Source of the DNA: Dehalococcoidia bacterium
GTDB lineage: Bacteria; Chloroflexota; Dehalococcoidia; Plut-88900
Length of the DNA: 7,221 nt
Assembly: GCA_012270635.1 (NCBI GenBank)
Contig: JAAXHX010000352.1
Span: 1 to 7,221, forward strand
Direction of reading: 5' to 3'
Position 1 is the first letter of the stretch; each line of letters opens with the position of its first letter. The position numbers and the translations under genes were made by a program. Below are positions 1 to 5,192 of this stretch, in pieces. Under the pieces are notes generated by a model, which saw only the letters and a program-made list of their open reading frames with translations, was not told where the DNA came from and did not search any database.

Positions 1-272
1 AGCCCCAATCGATCGACCAGCAGGCCCACCACGGGGGCGAAGAAGATGTAGACCACGTGCCAGCTTCCGTGCACCAGCCCCATCTGCGCCGAGGTCATGT
101 TCAGATCTTCCTGGATCGGCGTGACCAGGGGAGAGATGGTGCCGAAGGTGAGCCCGAAGGAGAAGTAGAGGGACCAGCAAAGCGCGACCATGAGCCATCG
201 GCTGCGGGGCTTGGGTCTGGGGGTGGGATAGAGGGGAACGGTCGCGGCGGGGGTGGGGGGCGAAGGAGGCAT
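1..272 (-). CDS. MFS transporter, N-terminal fragment (gene runs off the left edge)
   Basis: The reverse strand reads 90 codons from an ATG at 272-270 to the window edge without a stop. The first ~26 residues are a proline-rich cytoplasmic lead (PPSPPTPAA, then PRPKPRSRW). A hydrophobic helix follows (about residues 27-47, LMVALCWSLYFSFG). A loop of the form P-x-x-x-D-L-x-M-T-S-A-Q-x-G comes next, then a second helix (YIFFAPVVGLLVDRLG). The helix1 / P-I-Q-E-D-L-x-M / helix2 / G-x-L-V-D-R-x-G layout is the start of a 12-helix major facilitator carrier, and D-R-x-G begins MFS motif A in the loop between helices 2 and 3. The substrate cannot be told from this fragment; a monocarboxylate or drug-type carrier is possible. 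There is no Shine-Dalgarno sequence before the ATG, but promoter-like boxes lie where a leaderless start would need them. It is divergent from the isochorismatase-like gene. The family call is solid; the start is less certain (an internal ATG at residue 28 exists). Confidence 0.85.
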   Translation of the reverse strand, partial: MPPSPPTPAATVPLYPTPRPKPRSRWLMVALCWSLYFSFGLTFGTISPLVTPIQEDLNMTSAQMGLVHGSWHVVYIFFAPVVGLLVDRLG

Positions 273-279
273 TGGAAGG

Positions 280-308
280 ATAGTAACAGGGCCGCCCCTG
301 CTAGTCCA
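280..308 (-). promoter_or_regulatory. Candidate leaderless promoter for the MFS gene
   Basis: On the minus strand TGGACT (308-303) and TACTAT (285-280) are separated by 17 bp. Each matches the sigma70-type consensus at 4 of 6 bases. Transcription would be expected to begin about 7 bp after the second box, at 272-273, which is the A of the proposed ATG. No ribosome binding site is visible. This is inference from geometry; such boxes can arise by chance. Confidence 0.3.
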
Positions 309-347
309 TGACGGGACCCGGGGCGGGGGATAGGCCGGAGCCATATC

Positions 348-355
348 TGATATCA
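348..355. promoter_or_regulatory. 8-bp perfect palindrome in the divergent intergenic region
   Basis: TGATATCA is a perfect palindrome near the middle of the 154-bp region (273-426) between the divergent MFS and isochorismatase-like genes. It could be part of an operator for a dimeric regulator controlling both genes. It is short and unextended, so it is only weakly supported. Confidence 0.15.
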
Positions 356-377
356 TCGGTGTCGCTCAACCGAGAAC

Positions 378-390
378 CGGGCAAAGCCCG
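378..390. promoter_or_regulatory. Short inverted repeat upstream of the isochorismatase-like gene
   Basis: CGGGC, AAA, GCCCG form a 5-bp GC-rich stem with a 3-nt loop, ending 36 bp before the ATG at 427. It may be a leader hairpin or half of an operator. No U-run follows, so it is not a terminator. A TATAGATT stretch (393-400) follows directly and could be a weak -10 region, though no good -35 lies upstream. Confidence 0.2.
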
Positions 391-412
391 CATATAGATT
401 GCTGAGATGCTT

Positions 413-420
413 GAGGAGGT
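413..420 (+). promoter_or_regulatory. Strong ribosome binding site for the isochorismatase-like gene
   Basis: GAGGAGGT, with core GGAGGT at 415-420, stands 6 nt before the ATG at 427. This near-perfect match to the 16S rRNA anti-Shine-Dalgarno fixes the start and suggests good translation. It is one of only two strong sites in the window. Confidence 0.8.
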
Positions 421-426
421 TACATA

Positions 427-1098
427 ATGTTGACTTACAAGGGCCGGGATATTCCCGAGACCTTCGCCGAGGTGGTCGACCCGAAGCACACCGCCCTGAT
501 AGTCCACGAGATGCTCAACGATTTCCTGCGCCCCAACGGCGAGTTCGCCAAGACCATGCCCGACAACGGGCTGGTCAAGTGCCTTCCCGAGCAGGTGGGC
601 CCCGTGGTCAACCTGGTGAACGAGGCCAGGGCCGCGGGGGTGAAGGTGATATACGTCGGGTGGACGAACTATCCCGACAACAGCACCCGCTCCGACCCCG
701 AGATCCGGCTGGCCTACGATCAGATCATGGACGGGACCTACGTCATGCAGCGATGCCTGATGGAGAATACATGGGGCCACGACGTCATAGACGAGGTAAA
801 ACCCGCGCCCGGGGACCTGGTGCTCAACAAGTTCAAGCGTGACGCCTTCGCCGGGACCAGCCTGGAGGCCATTCTCCAGTGGAACCGCATCAAGACCTTC
901 ATCATCGTTGGGATAGGGGTGCACGTCGGGATCGTCCCCACGGTCAGCAACGGGATGAACAAGGGCTATTTCGTGGTGACGCCCGAGGACTGCATGATCT
1001 CCCACGAGCGGGACTGGGTGGAGACGTCCATGAAGTTCTTCAGGATGTGGGGCTTCACCAACCCATCCACGGACCTCATCGCAGCCTGGAAGGGATAG
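427..1098 (+). CDS. Isochorismatase-family protein with altered catalytic residues
   Basis: This 223-residue protein has the size and layout of the isochorismatase/nicotinamidase-type cysteine hydrolases. The first strand A-L-I-V-H-E-M-L-N-D-F (23-33) matches the family's A-L-L-V-I-D-M-Q-N-D-F. V-K-V-I-Y-V-G-W (72-79) is the second strand. L-V-L-N-K-F-K-R-D-A-F-A-G-T (131-144) is the lysine motif, and F-I-I-V-G-I-G-V-H-V-G-I-V-P-T (158-172) is the strand and turn that normally carry the nucleophile. Of the Asp-Lys-Cys triad, Lys135 is present, Asp is replaced by Glu28 and Cys by Gly168; the codons were checked (GAG 508-510, AAG 829-831, GGG 928-930). The usual cis-peptide V-A-T before the Cys is also lost. 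Family members hydrolyse isochorismate, nicotinamide, N-carbamoyl compounds and similar amides or vinyl ethers through the Cys, so ordinary catalysis is unlikely here. It may be a binding protein or use a different mechanism. It stands alone on this strand, between the divergent MFS gene and the convergent antiporter. Substrate unknown. Confidence 0.85.
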   Translation: MLTYKGRDIPETFAEVVDPKHTALIVHEMLNDFLRPNGEFAKTMPDNGLVKCLPEQVGPVVNLVNEARAAGVKVIYVGWTNYPDNSTRSDPEIRLAYDQIMDGTYVMQRCLMENTWGHDVIDEVKPAPGDLVLNKFKRDAFAGTSLEAILQWNRIKTFIIVGIGVHVGIVPTVSNGMNKGYFVVTPEDCMISHERDWVETSMKFFRMWGFTNPSTDLIAAWKG

Positions 1099-1103
1099 GA
1101 AGG

Positions 1104-2711
1104 CTAGGTAGGGGCGGGAGACTCGCCCTCCAACATGGTCTCCAGTACGTCGTTCGTCCCGACGGAACCGAGGAGGCTCCCGGTCTCCCGGTCGATCACG
1201 GGAAACACCGAGACGGAGTGCTCGGCCATCAGCTCCAGGAAATCGTCTAAGGGCTCGTCGGGGTGGGTGAGGATGGGCGTACGGTCCAGAAGGCCGCCGA
1301 TGGGGGTGGTGGACCAGACCCGGCGGGGAAGGCGGCGGACCCTGCGAAGGGACAGGATGCCCGCCAGCCGACCCTGCTCCCCGGTGACCACATAGTCCTG
1401 CCGCTCGGGGCCGGCCCACAGTTCCATGAACTGCTGCACCGTCAAGTCGACGTTTGCAAAGCGTCGGTCCTTCTCCAGGATGTCGTTGACCGTGAGCCCC
1501 TGGAGGGAATAGCGCGCGAAGGAGGGCAGGATCATACGGGGGAAGGTCGCCCGACGGGGCTCGGTGGAACGTCTTATGGCTATTCCCATGAGGGGCGGCA
1601 CTGCAAATATGAAGGCGATCATGAGGAGGGTCAGCAGGGAAAACAGTTCCCGGGAGATTATCCCCGCCTCCAGCAGGAGGTGGAGAAAGGCGATTTCTAT
1701 GACTCCCTTGCCCATGACTCCCGAGGCCACGGCGAAGGGCCGGGAGAGCCGGGCCGCCGTGACCCCCGCCAGGGCTCCCGCAGCCTTGGCCACTATGACC
1801 ACCGGAATCACCGCGGCCAGGGTGGAGGCGGGAAGGCCGGTGAAGGACAGGTCCACCTGGGTTCCGGCGGATGCGAAGAACAGGGGGATGAACACGCCCT
1901 GGGCCAGCCCGCGAATCGAGGGCAGGATGTCGTTGCGGAGGCGTCGGGGGAGGCCCGAGTTGACCATGCCGTAGACCAGGGCGGCCAGGGCCCCGTCCAT
2001 CCCGATCCCGTGGGCGCCCCAGGCTACGATGAACAGGCTGCCGATCATCAGCCCCGAGGCAAGCTGGGGCGCTCCCACTATCTTTCTCAGGAAGACGAGA
2101 AGCCGGGGCACGACCTTCGCCGACAGAACCCAGGACGCGGCGATGAAGAGGACTATCTCTCCCAGCAGGATCGCAACGTTCCAGCCGCCCAGCCCGCCCG
2201 GGCGCGCCGACTCCTCCAGCGCGAAGCCCGCGACCAGCAGCCCTACAATCTCCACCATTACCACCGTGGTGAATATCTCCAGCCCGACGGGTTCCTTCAG
2301 ACGGCCCAGGTCTCCGAGCACCTTGGCGGCTATGCCCAGGCTTGAAAGGCCCATGAGCGAGGCGAGGGCCACCGCATTCGGCGCGGAGAGGTCGATCAGG
2401 AAGAGGAAGACTGCGAGGTTAGCTCCAAAGGGGACGGCAAAGCTGATGAGGGCCGCGGCGAAGAAACGGCCCCTGAGGGTCTCGACGAAGCCGGAAATGT
2501 CTATCTCGTCGATGCCGATCAGGAAGAAGAGAAATAAGACCCCGACCTCGAAAAAGAGCTTGGACCCCTGGCCCGGCTCGAACCAGATGCCGAGGATGAT
2601 GCCGACGACGAGATAGGCCAGAAGGGAGCTCTGTTTGAGCCTGGTGGCCGCGCCTTCCAGCACTTTGGCGCATACCAGGACGAGCCCTATGATTAAGAAA
2701 TCGCTGACCAT
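1104..2711 (-). CDS. CPA2-type cation/proton antiporter with C-terminal CBS domain pair
   Basis: This 535-residue membrane protein has a Na+/H+-exchanger domain of about 12 helices (residues 1-380) followed by a cytoplasmic tail with two CBS motifs (about 405-530). It resembles the KefB/KefC group. The N-terminus (FLIIGLVLVCAKVLEG) leads into L-A-Y-L-V-V-G-I-I-L-G (31-41). The discontinuous helix is A-S-L-M-G-L-S-S-L-G-I-A-A-K-V-L (117-132), and the following helix is E-I-F-T-T-V-V-M-V-E-I-V-G-L-L-V (145-160). In that helix the ion-binding Asp of the family (D-D or Q-D) is Glu154, preceded by Val153. CBS pairs bind adenosine nucleotides or SAM and usually gate transport, so K+ or Na+ flux here may respond to nucleotide state. 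The ATG at 2711 lies inside the end of the methyltransferase gene (19-bp overlap) with no visible ribosome binding site, suggesting translational coupling. The frame is open further upstream, but that part is the shadow of the methyltransferase gene. It is last in the operon and converges on the isochorismatase-like gene. Confidence 0.9.
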   Translation of the reverse strand: MVSDFLIIGLVLVCAKVLEGAATRLKQSSLLAYLVVGIILGIWFEPGQGSKLFFEVGVLFLFFLIGIDEIDISGFVETLRGRFFAAALISFAVPFGANLAVFLFLIDLSAPNAVALASLMGLSSLGIAAKVLGDLGRLKEPVGLEIFTTVVMVEIVGLLVAGFALEESARPGGLGGWNVAILLGEIVLFIAASWVLSAKVVPRLLVFLRKIVGAPQLASGLMIGSLFIVAWGAHGIGMDGALAALVYGMVNSGLPRRLRNDILPSIRGLAQGVFIPLFFASAGTQVDLSFTGLPASTLAAVIPVVIVAKAAGALAGVTAARLSRPFAVASGVMGKGVIEIAFLHLLLEAGIISRELFSLLTLLMIAFIFAVPPLMGIAIRRSTEPRRATFPRMILPSFARYSLQGLTVNDILEKDRRFANVDLTVQQFMELWAGPERQDYVVTGEQGRLAGILSLRRVRRLPRRVWSTTPIGGLLDRTPILTHPDEPLDDFLELMAEHSVSVFPVIDRETGSLLGSVGTNDVLETMLEGESPAPT

Positions 2712-3607
2712 GCAGCGAGGTCGGGGAGGGCTCCGGCGATGGACCGGATGTGCTCGGGGGTGGTGCCGCAGCACCCGCCTATGGCCCGCGCCCCAAGTCG
2801 GGCCCACTCCTTGGCGTAAGCCAGGTACTGCCCTGGATGCATCGACTCCTCGAAGTCCCAGCCCCTCCCCTCGTAGACGGCGCCTTGGGCGTAGGCCCCT
2901 AGCGGCATTTCTCCGTGTCCCTCCAATGCCCTTAGAGCGACCGTGACATTGGGGGCCTGGGAGCAGTTCAGGAACAACACGGAAGCCCCTGCCTCCTTGA
3001 CAGCGGTCTGGGCATCGAGGATGCTCTCGCCGGACTGGACCCTCCCTTGCTTGTCGACCACGAAACCCGCCCAAGCGGGCATACCGGCCTCCGCTGCGGC
3101 AACGACTCCGGCGACGGCCTCGTGGACCTTGGTGCAGGTCTCGACCAGGATGACGTCTACGCCCGCACGGGCCAGGGTTCGGGCCTGCTCTCGATACGCG
3201 GACACGCATTCCTCGTAAGGCAGGACGGCGTCGGGGTTGTAGGACTCGCTGAGGGGGCCGAGGGAGCCGGCGACGATCACCCGGCGGTTGGGAGCCGCGG
3301 CCCGTGCCTCGAGGGCGGCCTTGGCCGCGAGCCGGTTCACCCGAGCCATGCCCGACGCGTCCCATCCGATGCGGGCCAGCTTCCCGGAGTTGCAGATATA
3401 GGTGTTGGTAATTATCACCTCGGCGCCGGCCCGGATGAAGTCTTCGTGGATCTCCCGAATGCCTTCCGGCGACTCCAACATCGCGGCCACCGAGAGCTCG
3501 GACGAACCTTCCGCGAGGCCCCGACGCTTTATCTCTGTCCCCATGCCGCCGTCCAGGACCACGAAGTCCCCTCGAGCGAGCCGGGAAGTGAGCGCTGCAA
3601 GACTCAT
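2693..3607 (-). CDS. Homocysteine S-methyltransferase family protein (Zn-dependent)
   Basis: This 304-residue single-domain protein has the length of the MHT/YbgG/MmuM-type and BHMT-like homocysteine methyltransferases; it lacks the cobalamin and folate modules of MetH. It begins with F-V-V-L-D-G-G-M-G-T-E (15-25). E-V-I-I-T-N-T-Y (63-70), G-S-L-G-P (114-118) and V-D-V-I-L-V-E-T (150-157) are family landmarks. The zinc thiolates are Cys215 (F-L-N-C-S) and Cys279-Cys280 in the diagnostic G-G-C-C-G-T-T-P (277-284). The family transfers a methyl group from S-methylmethionine, SAM or a betaine to homocysteine, giving methionine; the donor cannot be told from sequence. The N-terminus is fixed by GGAGGAG upstream of the ATG at 3607. 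It starts 13 nt after the kinase-like gene upstream and its last 19 bp overlap the antiporter start. An intact zinc site argues for an active enzyme. Confidence 0.92.
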   Translation of the reverse strand: MSLAALTSRLARGDFVVLDGGMGTEIKRRGLAEGSSELSVAAMLESPEGIREIHEDFIRAGAEVIITNTYICNSGKLARIGWDASGMARVNRLAAKAALEARAAAPNRRVIVAGSLGPLSESYNPDAVLPYEECVSAYREQARTLARAGVDVILVETCTKVHEAVAGVVAAAEAGMPAWAGFVVDKQGRVQSGESILDAQTAVKEAGASVLFLNCSQAPNVTVALRALEGHGEMPLGAYAQGAVYEGRGWDFEESMHPGQYLAYAKEWARLGARAIGGCCGTTPEHIRSIAGALPDLAAWSAIS

Positions 3608-3612
3608 GGGCT

Positions 3613-3619
3613 CTCCTCC
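3613..3619 (-). promoter_or_regulatory. Strong ribosome binding site for the homocysteine S-methyltransferase
   Basis: On the minus strand GGAGGAG ends 5 nt (core GGAGG 7 nt) before the ATG at 3607-3605. It sits in the 13-nt gap after the stop codon of the upstream kinase-like gene. It fixes the start and implies independent, efficient initiation within the operon. Confidence 0.75.
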
Positions 3620-3620
3620 G

Positions 3621-4316
3621 CTAAGACTTCATCTCTTCCAGCACCGTCCTGACGCCCATCTGCAGGTCTTCGAACACTTCTCGGACACTGCGGCGGGCAT
3701 CTATGGTCTCGAAACCGTACTGCCGGGCGAGGTTACGGAATTCCTGGATCAAGGCGCCCTGGTAGCGGACGAAGCTGGCGTAACGGTCGGGCTCCCTGAG
3801 GAAGTCATGCCCCGACTCCCAGTGGTCGAGCTCACGATTTGCCATGACCCGCGGCAGCAGGTGTTCCACGTCCACGTCCAGAAAATAGACCTGGTCCGGC
3901 ACCATGGCGAACTCCAGCACGTCGTCGAGCCACTGGGCGGGGACGCCCCGGACCCTGGCCCGCGCCATTATGGAGAAGATGTAGCGGTCGCCCAGGAGGA
4001 CCATGCCGGCCTCCAGCGCGGGCACTATGCTCCTCTCCATCCGGTCCCAGAAGTCGGTGGCGTAGAAGAGGTTGAGGGTGAGGTGGTCGAGGATATGTCC
4101 CCGTTTGGCCCGGTCTATGCCGTTGCCCGTCAGGGAGGACCGCCGGAACCCGGTGTCGGAGACGGCGAAACCCTCGGTCTCCAGCCATTCCTTGAGCAGC
4201 GCTATCTGGGTGGACCTCCCCACACCGTCGGTGCCCTCTATGACTATGAGGCGACCGGGCATGGCCTTTTCCCCCAGGTCCAGGGGTGTGTGGCCGTAGA
4301 ACATGGGGACTTTCAT
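3621..4316 (-). CDS. Thymidylate-kinase-like P-loop protein 2 (P-loop Lys replaced by Arg)
   Basis: This 231-residue protein of the thymidylate kinase (Tmk) fold has a P-loop strand R-L-I-V-I-E-G-T-D-G-V-G-R-S-T-Q (22-37). The Walker A lysine is Arg34 (AGG, complement of 4215-4217). The D-R-Y motif (L-L-G-D-R-Y-I-F-S, 107-115) is present, as is a lid/LID-like part W-E-S-G-H-D-F (166-172). The end F-E-T-I-D-A-R (202-208) matches the Tmk final strand. The usual dTMP-site A-D-R is T-D-F (88-90 are D-F-W). It is a clear paralogue of the gene upstream: YG-x-x-P before the P-loop, L-T-x-x-x-F then A-x-D-F, I-V/I-P-A-L, E-S-G-x-D, a Y/F-Q-G run and I-D-A occur in the same order. The N-terminal tract shared with the paralogue supports the ATG at 4316, though an ATG at codon 5 or 19 is possible; the ribosome site is weak. 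The Lys-to-Arg change may reduce or alter ATP use. It may be a regulatory partner or a kinase with other specificity; ordinary dTMP kinase is unlikely. Confidence 0.85.
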   Translation of the reverse strand: MKVPMFYGHTPLDLGEKAMPGRLIVIEGTDGVGRSTQIALLKEWLETEGFAVSDTGFRRSSLTGNGIDRAKRGHILDHLTLNLFYATDFWDRMERSIVPALEAGMVLLGDRYIFSIMARARVRGVPAQWLDDVLEFAMVPDQVYFLDVDVEHLLPRVMANRELDHWESGHDFLREPDRYASFVRYQGALIQEFRNLARQYGFETIDARRSVREVFEDLQMGVRTVLEEMKS

Positions 4317-4365
4317 CGTAGTCTCTTCTTGGAGGGCTGTTGGTGCAGGCAGTCTTCGTAGAGGG

Positions 4366-5190
4366 TCAGCCGTCTGTGAGGATAGGGTCGGTAAGGCGCT
4401 GGTAGCCTGCGGGAGGGAGATAGCGGCCGGTCAGGCCCGTGCTGGCGAGGGCATCGGGGACCGTGTGACTGTCGAACTGCATGATGCCCGGTAGCAGGGG
4501 CTCGACGTATCCCCTGACCTGCTGTTGCTGCACGGCGATGGTCTGGGTGGCGTCTATAGTGATCAGGCCGAACTCCTCCGCGAGCCTGTCGTATTCCTCC
4601 AGAAGTCGGCCCTGGAACTTGCGGAAGGACTCCTGCCGACTGGATGAGAGGCCGAGGTCCTGCCCCGATTCATAGAAGCCAAGCTGGTCCCGACCTGTGA
4701 CGATCCGGCGTATCGATTCTTCCAGAGGGACCTTGAAGTAGAAGGCCAGCGAGGGCCGGATGGCGAAGGAGTAGACGCGGCGCAGCCAGTCTCCGTTGAC
4801 CCCGCGGGCCGTGTCCCGGGCGAAGGCGGTGTAGACATAGCGGTCGGCCAGGACGATGGTGCCCGACTTGAGGGCGGGTATGACCTGGGTGTAGACCCTG
4901 TTGGCGAAGTCGGCGGCGTGGATCAGGCTGAAGGACATGGGGGTCAACATTCTTTCCTGCTTGCCCCGCTTGGTGGTCCGCTTGACTATTGGCGAAGAGT
5001 TCCACTCCGTGAAGATGGTGACGTAACCCAGTCTCTTCAACCATTTGCCCAGCAGGTCGATCTGGGTGCTCTTGCCGGACCCGTCTATCCCCTCCACGAT
5101 GATCAGGCGGCCGGGGTATTTGCCATCCTGGGGATGGCTGCCATATCGCTGACCCATTTGGAAGCTTGCATTCGGGTGGTTTTCCGCCAT
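4366..5190 (-). CDS. Thymidylate-kinase-like P-loop protein 1 (canonical P-loop)
   Basis: This is a 274-residue protein from the ATG at 5190. The frame is open further upstream to 5274, but that part is the shadow of the exopolyphosphatase gene. The chosen start lies 2 nt after that gene's stop, with GGGGG (5200-5196) 5 nt upstream. The P-loop is G-R-L-I-I-V-E-G-I-D-G-S-G-K-S-T-Q (27-43), intact. V-L-A-D-R-Y-V-Y-T-A-F-A-R-D (113-126) is the D-R-Y region, F-Y-E-S-G-Q-D-L-G (172-180) the lid, and L-I-T-I-D-A-T (209-215) the final strand. Tmk's E-P-G-G loop is replaced by T-E-W-N-S-S-P (61-67) and its A-D-R by A-A-D-F (92-95), so the phosphate acceptor may not be dTMP. A ~40-residue tail rich in Pro, Gly and Leu follows the fold. 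Likely an ATP-dependent nucleoside-monophosphate-type kinase; the acceptor is unknown. It is coupled to ppx upstream and followed by its paralogue, which suggests a two-subunit enzyme. Confidence 0.88.
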   Translation of the reverse strand: MAENHPNASFQMGQRYGSHPQDGKYPGRLIIVEGIDGSGKSTQIDLLGKWLKRLGYVTIFTEWNSSPIVKRTTKRGKQERMLTPMSFSLIHAADFANRVYTQVIPALKSGTIVLADRYVYTAFARDTARGVNGDWLRRVYSFAIRPSLAFYFKVPLEESIRRIVTGRDQLGFYESGQDLGLSSSRQESFRKFQGRLLEEYDRLAEEFGLITIDATQTIAVQQQQVRGYVEPLLPGIMQFDSHTVPDALASTGLTGRYLPPAGYQRLTDPILTDG

Positions 5191-5192
5191 CT

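Noticed and set aside
287..300. CAGGG-CCGC-CCCTG inverted repeat before the MFS gene
   Set aside because: A 5-bp stem with a 4-nt loop is common by chance in GC-rich DNA; it falls within the spacer of the promoter candidate but has no further support as an operator or terminator.
301..1419. 372-codon open frame on the minus strand across the isochorismatase-like gene
   Set aside because: Its protein is rich in His, Pro, Arg and Gly with no recognisable motif, and it lies antisense to a gene with clear family motifs and a strong ribosome site. It is typical of GC-rich antisense frames.
1263..2345. 360-codon plus-strand frame opposite the antiporter
   Set aside because: Very rich in Gly, Arg, Asp and Gln with no fold-like pattern; the opposite strand encodes a clear membrane protein.
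2712..3365. Upstream extension of the antiporter frame (to 753 residues)
   Set aside because: This part lies in another frame of the homocysteine methyltransferase gene and reads as Arg/Gly/Pro-rich noise; the family N-terminus matches the ATG at 2711.
3402..4361. 319-codon plus-strand frame opposite the methyltransferase and kinase-like gene 2
   Set aside because: Crosses two well-supported genes and shows no motif of its own.
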